A stretch of DNA of 64,000 nt from Rattus norvegicus (lineage: Eukaryota; Chordata; Mammalia; Rodentia; Muridae): positions 18,952,064 through 19,016,063 of the forward strand of contig NC_086036.1 in the NCBI RefSeq assembly GCF_036323735.1. Reading direction: 5' to 3'. The notes under the pieces are model-generated. The model was not told where the DNA came from. It made no database searches and was given only the letters and a program-made list of their open reading frames with translations. This document shows positions 34,892-46,041 of this stretch, in pieces. Each line of letters opens with the position of its first letter. Position 1 is the first letter of the stretch. Both the position numbers and the translations under genes were made by a program.

Positions 34892-35480
34892 GAGCAAGAA
34901 AGAGGTACAGAGAGACAGAGACAGAGAAAGGGAGAAATTTCCTGGCATACTCTTTTAAATATTTCTCACAGTTGTTCTTTTTGTAGACATTCTTCTCTTT
35001 GTATCATTGTCTATATTTTATAAATTCTTTGATGCAGGCATACATGGCTAGTTTGAATTCATTGTCTGATAATTCTAACATTTTAAGCACGTCTTCATGT
35101 AGTTTTGATGATTGCTATGTCTGGTTAATTATATATTTTATCACTTTGGGAATGCTTTGTAATTTTATTTATATGTTTGCTTAAACACAGCTTCTATCAG
35201 TAATAGAGCCTAAAGATAAAAACAGCATAAGAATTGCCATTATTCTGGATGGGAGTCAGCTGGACTTCATATTCCTGCTAACTTTAGTTACTAGAATCTT
35301 CTTTGCTGCTGATCTTTTTCTTTCTGTTCCCGTTGCCTGCTGGGAATCCTTTTGTTCCTTTCCTTAGAAGAGGCTGTATCTTGAAGTTCTGAAAGTGACT
35401 GGTTTGTCATTATCAAACGTCTCCTGTCATCACCATACCACCAACTGTAGCATAAAGTGGTGGCTTGAGGGAGATTGCTT
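33230..35480. mobile_element. Possible ancient L1M remnants
   Basis: Two parts carry T-rich text typical of old mammalian L1 read in antisense: 33385-33520 (AAATCTATCTATTTTATCCT, CTTTCAGTTTTTGCTTATTG) and 35030-35180 (TTCATTGTCTGATAATTCTA then ACATTTTAAGCACG). No frame is preserved and boundaries are not definable. The rest of the interval shows nothing recognisable apart from the GA tract at 34783-34935. Identification is by memory of the general family, so confidence is low. Confidence 0.35.
34783..34935. repeat. (GA)n microsatellite, interrupted
   Basis: About 150 bp of GA dinucleotides with GGGA, AAAG and CAGA interruptions; the longest pure block is about 34831-34879. A homopurine/homopyrimidine tract of this length can form triplex DNA. 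The Arg/Glu and Ser/Leu frames over it are repeat artefacts. Confidence 0.97.
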
Positions 35481-36354
35481 AGCTTCTGGTAAGTAGCACA
35501 GCTGTCCAGATGCTTTGCCTTTGGGTGATATGTCACAGATCTGCTCTCCCTCCTTCCTTTCCCTGGTCCTTACCCTGCATACCTTCTTCACACAGAGTCT
35601 CGAGTTTGCTTTCTGGAAACTTCCTTGCCTTGTATCCAGGGCTTGCTTTTTCCCTAGATTACAAGGGAATAAACGTAAACAATGCGGTGTAAGTTTTTCC
35701 CCCCATAGTTTTCTTTTAATTTTAATCTAGTTCGAATGGAAGACCAAAAAGAAATTATCTCCAGCTGTAATGCATATGTATTTTTATTTTATCAATTTTA
35801 CCAATTATTATCCTTGTCCTACCTTAATATTTCCTCTAACTTTCCATTGATAGTGCTTTAATTACTAAGATTATAAATGGGATGAAGTGCGTTAGATAAA
35901 GCAGGAGCATCTACAACTTTCAGAGATTCGATTTAAGAGTATAATTATATTCTGAGGTATGCCTCAAATCACTTTTCAAAATATGCATTTTAAAACAAAC
36001 CTCGTATATGTTTATAATCTTTGATTAGTAGGTCAAAATACAACTAGCCTGCTTTGGTAAAACAGACTACTTACAAATGTTTGAAATAGAAACACAGTTT
36101 ACGATGTATGAAAGAGTCGCATTGTACCTCACAAATCAATAAGACTAAGATTTAATCCCACTTGTCTCTTTACCAGCAGTTTTGCTTAAATGCAAAGGTC
36201 CGTAATAACATATTTCTATTTATGTTGTTCATGTCCGTATAATTTTACAGAGGCTTTTCTGATGATGTGGTCCTGAGTTTCATCTGTTCACAGCAGATAA
36301 GCTCTCACTTAATTATAAAACGTTTCTTTTATGTTTAAGATGATATCACTGAAT
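35481..36354. other. Unannotated sequence
   Basis: No gene or repeat recognised. Small frames at 35510-35730 overlap in two phases and have no support. Confidence 0.4.
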
Positions 36355-36785
36355 CATTTCTCCCTTCCTTTCCTCCTTCCAACTCCTCCTATGTACCCCT
36401 ACTTGCTTTCTTTCAAATCTACTACATGTCATTGTGTTTTGTTATGTGCATACATATATTTCTAAGCATAAAATTTTCAGTCTGTATAATGTACTTATAT
36501 GTTTTCCAAGCTCATGATTTGGTATTGGATAACTAATTGGTGTGCTCTTCCTTGGGGAAGATTATTTAACACTCTGTGTGTTCTGGAGTTGCACATTGTT
36601 CTTTGTGGAGTATTGAGGCCCCTGCACATTTTTATATGTCCATTGTGTCTTGCTTCAGGTTTTGTTGAGAATTTCATGTTGGGGAGACTATATTGGTGCA
36701 ATTTCTGACATTTCTAGCAGACATATGTCCACAGAAAACTTTCTAGCCCCAATGGTCTTAAAATATTTCAACTTATTTTTAACTT
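36355..36785 (-). mobile_element. Old rodent L1 3' UTR fragment, antisense
   Basis: The plus strand carries a familiar antisense L1 3' UTR text: CTTCCAACTCCTCCTATGTA and CCCCTACTTG, TCAGTCTGTATAATGTACTT, ATTTGGTATTGGATAACTAA and TTGGTGTGCTC, then TTCATGTTGGGGAGACTATA and TTTCTGACATTTCTAGCAGA. The order matches old Lx-lineage copies. The plus- and minus-strand frames at 36495-36708 fall entirely inside this repeat and are not genes. Confidence 0.78.
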
Positions 36786-37206
36786 TATAATGTTAAAGTT
36801 TCAGTGGGTAGTAAGCAATTGAGACTTTGGACTGTTACAAAGAACTCATGATATAACATCCCTGCTCCTCATGGAACAACAGCAATATTTATGATAAAAT
36901 TTATTTAGGACTATCTAGTAAATATTACATATTTGGCAAAACACTAATATTTCACATGATAATGTAATAAACATGAAACATGTTAGTTGTGTTTGTAGGA
37001 AAATGAATATAGTTTTTACAAGCATGATAAGATAATTAGAACAGTGTCTAAAAGTCAAACATTATGCTTTCTCTTGCAGTGGTTCTGAGATTTTAAATTA
37101 GTTCATAAAACCTTGTGAATATCTCTAGCCTGAAAATGGAAGGCAAACCCTTTAGAGAGACAAATGAGGCTCATGAGATAGGCAGGGAACTGAAAACAGA
37201 TGGTGG
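36786..37206. other. Unannotated AT-rich sequence
   Basis: No feature recognised. Confidence 0.4.
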
Positions 37207-37271
<65 letters not shown>

Positions 37272-37289
37272 TATAAACATATATATATA
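37207..37289. repeat. (CT)14(AT)n compound microsatellite
   Basis: CT run (37207-37234) switching abruptly to AT (37235-37265), then imperfect ATATAC/ATATAA to about 37289. Confidence 0.97.
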
Positions 37290-37489
37290 AAACATTAAAC
37301 ATTATCTATGTAGAAGGAAGGATTTCAGAGAAATCAATATGTCAAGCATTGGGTAATGAGTAATTATGAATATTCGTTATGATTTTAGGGAAATATAGAA
37401 ACGATACAAGAGATACTGTGGATTCTTGAAGAATAAACTTCATCCAAAATAGAAAAAGGTACTGTACATAGTTTTTGTTTCCGTGTTCA

Positions 37490-37760
37490 CGTGTGCAAAT
37501 ATGTTTGCTTATGTTTGTATAATTGTACATGTGTGTGGTGTGTAAATGGATGTGCTTCTACTTATATGTGTTTGCACATGTATGAGGGTACACAAGTATC
37601 TGTATACACATGAATATGCATGGTTTTTGTGCATGCATCTATGCATAAGTATATGTGAACAAGCATTATGGTATGTAAACATTTGTATGTATATTGTATA
37701 CACATGTACTATATGTGTATGTGCCTGTACATATGTGTGTGTTTATAGGCAACACATTTT
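37490..37760. repeat. Degenerate TG/TATG-rich sequence
   Basis: Low-complexity stretch rich in GTGTGT, TATGTGT and GTACATG words without a fixed period. The overlapping Cys/Val-rich and His/Thr-rich frames on both strands (37509-37800) reflect this composition. Confidence 0.7.
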
Positions 37761-38674
37761 TCCTATTCATATTTTTTTCTGGACAAATAAAAAACAGTGA
37801 GCGTGTGCTGTTACTGGTATTATTATAATTTATTTTGATCTGTTTTCAGAGTGTGTAGTGAATGTCATGTCCAAGAAATATGGGCTGAGCACCAGCACTG
37901 CTTTTTGAGTGAGATAAACAAATAGGAAACCAAAAGACTTACGTTCCATGGGGCATACGTTTTCCCCAAGTGTCTGATTCATGTACAAGTCATTCTCATG
38001 AAGTGAATGAAGTTTCTACTTATAAAATCAGAAATAACAATTAGATTGCTTTGAACTTAGGAGACAGAAGAGCAGAACGAGATACCTAGATCAAGAGGGT
38101 TCTCCTGAAAATAGAATTCTGAAGAACATTTCACCCCTCCAAGCACTGGAAGAAAAATTCTACCCCATACAAACTTATCAAGACCTTATTCCTTTTGTCA
38201 AGTAAACAAAGGAAGGCTACTTTAAACCTAAGTTAATGCTTTTTATTATTTATTGGGCCTTGTAGGAGAAGTAGATTGTAATGTTTAACTCCCTAATATA
38301 TGCAATAAAAGATCTCAGCAGCACGGCCAGGTTGTCTACTTAGTCATTCCAGGGCTCACAAATTATACAGGTAGGTATGCAGTGTCACATGTGATTACTT
38401 TGTGCAAGAAACCTTTGTTTGGATAATGTAATTTGATGAATGACAGGGCCAAATGTATATAGAGATATATAGATATAAGAAATGGGCCAATCTGATTTCT
38501 ACTTGACTCCCACACAAATCACATTTCCAACATATCTCCATGAATTACTGAAATAATAAACTGGTAGACAGAGTACATGCTAGCCATGGTTAGAAAGCAT
38601 GGCTTGAAAGGTTTCACTAGCTGAAACACCCAACAAAGGGAGAGAGAACTTGAAGAGATCATATCCAGATCTTT
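37761..38674. other. Unannotated sequence
   Basis: No gene or repeat recognised. Confidence 0.4.
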
Positions 38675-38908
38675 CTTTGTTTATTTACATTTCAAATGTT
38701 ATCCCCCTCTTCCTGATTTCCTCTCTGAAAACCCCCATCCACCCCCATCCCCCTGCCTCCACAAGGGTGCTCCTCCACCAACTCACCCACTTTTGCCCCA
38801 CAGCCCTAGCTTTCCCCTTCAAAGGACTAAGAGCTCCCCTTCCTTCTGATGCCAGACAAGGACATCCTCTGCTACAAATGCACTAGGAGTTGCACAGCTC
38901 CAAGTTGA
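38675..38908 (-). mobile_element. L1 (Lx) 3' terminus, minus orientation
   Basis: TTATTTACATTTCAAATGTT, a pyrimidine-rich block, and CAGACAAGGACATCCTCTGC match the reverse complement of the 3'-most 230 bp of an Lx-type L1 3' UTR. It forms an inverted pair with the right part of the neighbouring element (about 39355-39575). Confidence 0.88.
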
Positions 38909-39585
38909 GGGATGGAGCCACCCACCCATTGCAAAATTTTAACCCAGAATTATTCCTGTCTAAAGGAAATACAGACACAAAGAGTGTAGCAGAGACTGGA
39001 GGAAAGGGCATTCAGATACTGCCCCAACTGGGGATCCATCCCATATGCAGCCACCAAACCTAGACACTTACTAATGCCAAGAAGTGCTTGCTGACAGGAA
39101 CCTGGTATGTAAGTCTCCTAAGAGGCCCTGTCAAAGCCTTACTGATACAGATGTGGTGACTGCACCCAACCATCAGACTGAGCAGGAAGACCCCAATGGG
39201 TGAGTTAGGGGGAAGGAACGAAGGCGCTGAAGGGAACTGCAACCACATAGGAAGAACAACAATATCAACCAACCAGACACTCCCCACACCACCCCCAGAG
39301 TTCCCAGAGTCTAAACCACCAACCAAAGAATACACATGGAGAGACCCATGGCTCCAACTGCATATGTAGCAGAGTATGGCCTTGTCTGGCATCAGAAGGA
39401 AGGGAAGCCTTTAGACCCATGAAGGGGAATGCTAGGGCTGTGTGGCAGGAGTGGGTGGGTTGGGGGAGGAGCACCCCTGTGGAGGTAGGGAGAAGGGGTT
39501 GGATGGGGAGTTTTCAGAGTGGAAACCAGGAAGGAGGGTGATAACACTTGAAATGTAAATAAACAAAATGACTAATAAAAATTTT
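38909..39585 (+). mobile_element. L1 (Lx) 3' UTR, plus orientation
   Basis: The plus strand holds GCAGAGACTGGAGGAAAGGG, CTGCCCCAACTGGGGATCCA, CATATGCAGCCACCAAACCT, AACAACAATATCAACCAACC and CTGCATATGTAGCAGAGTAT. After these come a G-rich tract and the terminus ACTTGAAATGTAAATAAACA. This is the Lx 3' UTR in order. There is no ORF2 remnant, so the copy is severely 5'-truncated. The small minus-strand frames (39060-39474) are antisense repeats. Confidence 0.92.
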
Positions 39586-40200
39586 TGAAAAAGAAAGATT
39601 TCAAACATGGTCTTTTGAAATCATGTTTTTACAAAAACATCGGAGTACAATAATCTATTTTTCAGCACATTTTGGTTAAAAGATCTAGGTCAAATGACAT
39701 TATAATAAGTACCTACAGATTAATGTTGCTGAATTTTGGACATGGAAGAAAAGTGTCATCCTTCTAAGTTTCTCAGTAGAGTTTCTCAGTGCTATGTTAG
39801 GTAAATCTGTAAAGCATCAGCTTCGGCTGCAAATATTTGTTTATGGATGGGTTAAACTATCTTAATTTGCTGTGCAAGTCAGAGAAGAGATGTGGCTTCT
39901 GGAACACTGTCTTGTATGTGTAGGATAAGAAAAGTGATTCTGAGTGGAATTTCTCTATTGAATTATATGTGTTGATCCACATCTCTACTTCTGGCTTCTG
40001 TATTGTTGGGCACGTGGTGTCTATGTCTAATTTTGCATCTTGCCTTTCTAAAAGAGATTTCTGAAGATATAGAACATCTATTGTGCCCCAAAAGTTTTTA
40101 GTTTATCAATACTTATTACTGATATGCAACTCATGTTTAACAAATATAAATATTAGAATACTCAATTAATTTAAATGTACTTCATTGAAGAACTATTTTT
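39586..40200. other. Unannotated sequence
   Basis: No feature recognised. Confidence 0.4.
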
Positions 40201-40530
40201 CCACCAAAAAAAGATTAATGAGAGTGTCTTCTGTATACTCAGTCACAGAGAACACAGCAATTGTATCATGTGCAGCCCAATGGGTGGAAGTAGAGATTGT
40301 TTTGTTTAGTGAAATAAACCATTTCCAAAAAAAACCCCACATTTATTGCATTTAGAATTTTGTTTGTTGTTATTAAAGATGAATATAAAAGGATAACTAT
40401 AGAAAGGAGGTTCAGTAGGATCAGAATAAATCAAGAGATGGTGATGTCTGTACATATCACCAAAATGTATAATTATTGTGTACATAGTTAAAATGCCATG
40501 GTGAAAACCAATGTTAGTGCAATGAGTCTA
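40201..40530 (+). mobile_element. Possible ancient L1 3' end
   Basis: GGGTGGAAGTAGAGATTGTT followed by TTGTTTAGTGAAATAAACCA resembles the ORF2 C-terminal text 'ELENIILSE(V)' with its AGTGAAATAAGCCA codons. Farther right, AAAATGTATAATTATTGTGT then ATAGTTAAAATGCCATGG looks like an old L1 terminus. No frame survives. Confidence 0.4.
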
Positions 40531-41912
40531 TGCTAGTTTAGAAGAGATAGCTACTTGAAATGCATCTCAAGATTAAAATACACAAGTTTCTATCCAAAAC
40601 AATTAGAATATGGTAAAAAAAAATGAAAAGGAAAGGGTTCAAAGATCAAATGTGGTCTGCTGCTATTGTCCCAATTCTGGTTTTTAAATTATTTTTTCTG
40701 CATTGCTTTTCTGCTGTGAGATTATGTGGCACAGACTGAGTACATGTGGTAGAATCTAAGGTTAACTGGAATGTTATCATGTGTGTTGAGTAGTCAAAAG
40801 GACCCACACTACTCCCAATTCCAACATGTTCTAATGAGGACATTGAGGCCCAGAGAGATCCTTTATCTAGTCATAAGATATTGAGAGATTTGTGTTGATT
40901 AGGGTTTTCCTGGACCTCTGCTGATTAATTCAGAGATATAAGATCAGTTTGAATGAGAGCTGCAGATGGCTAGTCATAAAAGCATATTCAGTCATTTCAT
41001 CTACAGACACCTTGCCTCTGCCCTTGCCTCTACCATGGAGCAGCCAAAACTGCTGAAGAATTTCAGGAACCTTGCAGAAAAGATGGCTTAATATAGTTTT
41101 AATATATATGCAAAGCATATAAAATAAATCCTGGTTGGCAATTAATACTATAAGAGTTAACTCTTGATATTCTGCTCTAGTTTCATAGAGGAATAAGAAT
41201 AAACATATGAAACTATTGTCAAGTAGATGTTTAGATGAAATCAAATTAATTTTGAGCATTGATAACAAAATGATTTTTCTCTTATTGACTTCTTTACTGT
41301 ATTGTGTGTTCCCTACTGTTTCCTTTATAGAGAAGAACAATTTTATTTCTTTTCTCTTTTACCTAATTAGCTATTCTCTTTCTCCAATATTTAATTTGAA
41401 TCCAACCCCTAAAAGTCTTTTTATGTGTTGCATAGATCATGTGGGTAACTGTGTTCCCTTAATTATAGTCTCTAGCTTTTTACAGATACATTTGTGTAGA
41501 AATATGCTTTCTTGTATATGCTTGCCCCTTAAGCTGCAAGTGTCTGTGTTATCACTACTAGGAAATGTGTCTTCATTTTTCTGAATGTTTACAGTAATAT
41601 ATGTTTAAAAATGTGTTCAAATAAACTACATGCAATAAGTATAAATGTTATTTTTAATCTATTTTGAAGTTATAAAACAGAGAAATTAGAATGAAAAGTT
41701 GTTTTAATATGCAGGTGGATTTAAATGTTAGCAATTAAGAAGCATTAATTGTTAGCAAACAATCAGCTAGAGAATAAGAATGTTTGGGATCTTAACATAG
41801 GAAGTTAATAGTGTTCAATATGGTTGTGCCAAAGAAACAAGGGTCCTTTGCTGGGTATAGAATAATATTTATGAAGCAGCAACAGGTCAATGCGAAAGTG
41901 AACCAATCCATG
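40531..41912. other. Unannotated AT-rich sequence
   Basis: No gene recognised. Opposite-strand frames at 40930-41340 and 41207-41584 overlap and show no domain. Confidence 0.4.
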
Positions 41913-42631
41913 TATTCCAAACACTTTTTTTTATTAACTTGAGTATTTCTTATATACATTTCGAGTGTTATTCCCTTTACTGGTTTCCCCCTCCCCCCAC
42001 CCCTTCCTTATGGGTGTTCCCCTCCCAACCCTCCCCCCATTGCCGCCCTCCCCCCCAACAATCTAGTTCACTTGGGGTTCAGTCTTAGCAGGACCCAGGG
42101 CTTCCCCTTCCACTGGTGCTCTTACCAGGATATTCATTGCTACCTATGAGGTCAGAGTCCAGGGTCAGTCCATGTATAGTCTTTGGGTAGTGGCTTAGTC
42201 ACTGGAAGCTCTGGTTGCTTGGCATTGTTGTACATATGGGGTCTCGAGCCCCTTCAAGCTCTTCCAGTTCTTTCTCTGATTCCTTGAACGGGGGTCCTAT
42301 TCTCAGTTCAGTGGTTTGCTGCTGGCATTGGCCTCTGTATTTGCTGTATTCTGGCTGTGTCTCTCAGGAGCGATCTACATCCGACTCCTGTCGGTCTGCA
42401 CTTCTTTGCTTCATCCATCTTGTCTAATTGGGTGGCTGTATATGTATGGGTCACATGTGGGGTAGGCTCTGAATGGGTGTTCCTTCTGTGTCTGTTTTAA
42501 TCTTTGCCTCTCTCTTCCCTGCCAAAGGTATTCTTGTTCCCCTTTTAAAGAAGGAGTGAAGCATTCACATTTTGATCATCCGTCTTGAGTTTCATTTGTT
42601 CTAGGCATTTAGGGTAATTCAAGCATTTGGG

Positions 42632-44775
42632 CTAATAGCCACTTATCAATGAGTGCATACCATGTGTGTTTTTCTGTGATTGGCTTACCTCACTCAGGAT
42701 GATATTTTCCAGTTCCAACCATTTGCCTATGAATTTCATAAAGTCATTGTTTTTGATAGCTGAGTAATATTCCATTGTGTAGATGTACCACATTTTCTGT
42801 ATCCATTCCTTTGTTGAAGGGCATATGGGTTCTTTCCAGCTTCTGGCTTTTATAAATAAGGCTGCGATGAACATAGTGGAGCACGTGTCTTTTTTATATG
42901 TTGGGACAACTTTTGGGTATATGCCCAAGAGAGGTATAGCTGGATCCTCAGGCAGTTCAATGTCCAATTTTCTGAGGAACCTCCAGACTGATTTCCAGAA
43001 TGGTTTTACCAGTCTGCAATCCCACCAACAATGGAGGAGTGTTCCTCTTTCTCCACATCCTCGCCAGCATCTGCTGTCACCTGAGTTTTTGATCTTAGCC
43101 ATTCTCACTGGTGTGAGGTGAAATCTCAGGGTAGTTTTGATTTGCATTTCCCTTATGACTAAAGATGTTGAACATTTCTTTAGGTGTTTCTCAGCCATTC
43201 GGCATTCCTCAGCTGTGAATTGTTTTTTAGCTCTAAACCCCATTTTTAATAGGGTTATTTGTCTCCCTGCGGTCTAACTTCTTGAGTTCTTTGTATAATT
43301 TGGATATAAGACCTCTATATGTTGTAGGATTGGTAAAGATCTTTTCCCAATCTGTTGGTTGCCGTTTTGTCCTAACCACAGTGTCCTTTGCCTTACAGAA
43401 GCTTTGCAGTTTTCTGAGATCCCATTTGTCGATTCTTGATCTTAGAGCATAAGCCATTGGTGTTTTGTTCAGGAAATTTTTTCCAGTGCCCATGTGTTCC
43501 AGATGCTTACCTAGTTTTTCTTCTATTAGTTTGAGTGTGTCTCGTCTGATGTGGAGGTCCTTGATCCACTTGGACTTAAACTTTGTACAGGGTGATAAGC
43601 ATGGATCGATCTGCATTCTTCTACATGTTGACCTCCAGTTGAACCAGCACCATTTGCTGAAAATGCTATCTTTTTTCCATTGGATGGTTTTGGCTCCATT
43701 GTTAAAAATCTAGTGACCATAGGTGTGTGGGTTCATTTCTGGCTCTTCAATTCTATTCCATTGGTCTATCTGTCTGTCTCTGTACCAATACCATGCAGTT
43801 TTTATCACTATTGCTCTGTAATACTGCTTGAGTTCAGGGTAGTGATTCCCCCTGAACTCCTTTTATTGTTGAGAATAGTTTTAGCTATCCTGGGTTTTTT
43901 GTTATTCCAGATGAATTTGCAAATTGTTCTGTCTAACTCTTTGAAGAATTGGATTGGTATTTTGATGGGGATTGCATTGAATGTGTAGATTACTTTTGGT
44001 AAAATGGCCATTTTTACTATATTAATCCTGCCAATCCATGAGCATGGGAGATCTTTCCATCTTCTGAGGTCTTCTTCAATTTCTTTCTTCAGTGTCTTGA
44101 AGTTCTTATTGTACAAATCTTTTACTTGCTTGGTTAAAGTCACACTGAGGTACTTTATATTATTTGGGTCTATTATGAAGGGTGTCGTTTCCCTAATTTC
44201 TTTCTCGGCTTGTTTCTCTTTTGTGTAGAGAAAGGCTACAGATTTATTTGAGTTAATTTTATACCCAGCCACTTTGCTGAAGTTGTTTATCAGCTTTAGT
44301 AGTTCTCTGGTGGAACTTTTGGGATCACTTAAATATACTATCATATCATCTGCAAATAGTGATATTTTGACTTCTTTTTTTTCCGGTCTGTATCCTCTTG
44401 ACCTCCTTTTGTTGTCTGATTGCTCTGGCTAGAACTTCAAGAACTATATTAAATAAGTAGGGAGAGAGTGGGCAGCCTTGTCTAGTCCCTCATTTTAGTG
44501 GGATTGCTTCAAATTTCTCTCCATTTAGTTTAATGTTAGCAACTGGTTTGCTGTATATGGCTTTTACTATGTTTAGGTATGGGCCTTGAATTCTATTCTT
44601 TCCAGGACTTTTATCATGAAGGGGTGTTGAATTTTGTCAAATGCTTTCTCAGCATCTAATGAAATGATCATGTGGTTTTGTTCTTTCAGTTTGTTTATAT
44701 AATGGATCACGTTGATGGTTTTCCGTATATTAAACCATCCCTGCATGCCTGGATGAAGCCTACTTGATCATGGTG
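42632..44775 (-). pseudogene. L1 ORF2 RT to C-terminus remnant
   Basis: The minus strand reads in pieces: 43808-44344 (thumb and post-RT region), 43233-43616 (MQIDPCLSPCTKFKSKWIKD) and 42632-43243 (contains SRCWRGCGERGTLLHCWWDC, keeping CX3CX7HX4C, and ending SLISGY). The RT active site FADD is encoded near 44350-44362. Frameshifts divide the region into at least four frames. Lacking the endonuclease domain, it would be inactive even if open. Confidence 0.93.
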
Positions 44776-45036
44776 GGCTTCTACTTGTTTATTTATGATT
44801 TCCTGGAATTCTTTGAGTGATTCCTCTCTGTAGGCTTCTACTTGTTCTCTAAGGGAGGTCCTCACGTCTTTCTTGAAGTCCTCCAGCATCATGATCAAAT
44901 ATGATTTTGAAACTAGATCTTGCTTTTCTGGTGTGTTTGGATATTCCATGTTTCTTTTGATGGGAGTATTGTGCTCTGATGGTGCCATGTAGTCTTGGTT
45001 TCTGTTGCTTGGGTTCCTGTGCTTGCCTCTCACCAT
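44707..45036 (-). pseudogene. ORF1-ORF2 fusion frame of the deleted L1
   Basis: A 109-codon open frame starts at the native ORF1 start (MVRGKHRNPSNRNQDY) and continues 87 codons through the N-terminal segment and first coiled-coil heptads. It then enters ORF2 at HHDQVGF, the RT-domain text, in ORF2's own reading frame. After seven ORF2 codons a one-base deletion shifts it, and it ends 15 codons later. The RNA-binding RRM and C-terminal domain of ORF1p are missing. It is a deletion by-product and no function is implied. It shows that the deletion joined the two ORFs in phase. Confidence 0.9.
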
Positions 45037-45757
45037 CAGATTATCTCTAGTGTTACTTTGTTCTGCTATTTCTGACAGTGGCTAGACTGTCCTATAAGCC
45101 TGTGTGTCAGGAGTGCTGTAGACCTGTTTTCCTGTTTTCCTTCAGCCAGTTATGGGGACAGAGTGTTCTGCTTTCGGGCGTGTAGTTTTTCCTATCTACA
45201 GGTCTTCAGCTGTTCCTGTGGGCCTGTGTCTTGAGTTCACCAGGTAGGTCACTTGCAGCAGAAAAGTTGGTCTTACCTGTGGTCCTGAGGCTCAAGTTCG
45301 CTCGCGGGGTGCTGCCCACGAGCTCTCTGCGGCGGCAGCAACCAGGAATATCCATTTCCGGGAGCTTCAGTGCACCAGGGTTCCAGATGGCGTTTGCTGT
45401 TTTCCTCTGGCGTCCGAGATGTGTGCAGAGTGCAGTCTCTTCTGGTTTCCCAGGCGTGTCTGCCTCTCTGAAGGTTTAACTCTCCCTCCCACGGGATTTG
45501 GGTGCAGAGAACTGTTTATCAGTTAGATCCCTTCAGGTTCTGGTGGTGTCTCAGGCTCAGGGGTCCTGCCGCTCCTGGGCCCTCCCCCACGGGAACCCAG
45601 AGGCCTTATACTGTTTCCTCTTGGGCCAGGGATGTGGGCAGGAGTGGGCAGTGTTGGTGGTCTCTTCCGCTCTGCAGCCTCAGGAGTGCCCACCTGACCA
45701 GGCGGTGAGGTCTCTCTCCCACGGGGTCTGGGAGCAGAGAGCTGCTGCGGGCCGGGA
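45037..45757 (-). promoter_or_regulatory. L1 5' UTR (promoter monomer, truncated)
   Basis: GC-richer and CpG-containing (about 45290-45330, 45725-45757), unlike surrounding DNA. It aligns with 54212-54943 of the complete L1 in reverse orientation. It contains the non-monomer tether plus most of one roughly 600 bp monomer and begins within the monomer at GGCCCGCAGCAGCTCTCTGC. Rodent L1 monomers carry the RNA polymerase II promoter. The plus- and minus-strand frames in this interval (45231-45930) are by-products of its GC content. Confidence 0.9.
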
Positions 45758-45772
45758 TATTCCAAACACTTT

Positions 45773-45988
45773 ATCACTAATTTGCACATTTTGAGGCGAA
45801 GAATTAAGACAATAAACACACAAACATGTGATGATGTTTCGTGGAAAATATGTAAAAATCCATGCCTTTTTCTGTAGTAAAATAGATTACTTCCAAATTT
45901 TTGATGGGTGTCCCCTAAATGTTTCTGCATGAAAACTTGTGGAGATATTTGTAAGTTCTAGGAGTTTGAGTGGAAGTGAGACATAATG

Positions 45989-45990
<2 letters not shown>
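45773..45990. other. Short unannotated spacer
   Basis: No feature recognised. Confidence 0.4.

Positions 45991-46038
<48 letters not shown>
45991..46038. repeat. (GT)24 microsatellite
   Basis: A perfect 48 bp GT dinucleotide tract, long enough to be highly length-variable among individuals. Confidence 0.99.

Positions 46039-46041
<3 letters not shown>

Larger units (their letters stand above)
41928..45757 (-). mobile_element. L1, complete ends but about 2.6 kb internal deletion
   Basis: Minus-strand order: 5' UTR (45757-45037), ORF1 codons 1-87 (45036-44776), then an abrupt switch to the ORF2 RT region (from about 44775), ORF2 C-terminus to the stop at 42632, 3' UTR, and a poly(A)-type end at 41928. 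A 15 bp target duplication, TATTCCAAACACTTT, flanks it exactly (41913-41927 and 45758-45772), so the 5' and 3' ends belong to one insertion. Relative to the complete L1 at 54021-60628, the missing piece corresponds to about 55166-57754 there: the rest of ORF1, all of the endonuclease domain and the N-terminal RT part. Confidence 0.95.

Noticed and set aside
34613..35023. Ser/Leu-rich and Arg/Glu-rich frames
   Set aside because: Translations of the (GA)n tract at 34783-34935.
38675..39585. Twin-priming inversion of a single L1
   Set aside because: Twin priming gives an inverted 5' segment next to a normal 3' segment, but here the same 3'-terminal sequence is present in both arms.
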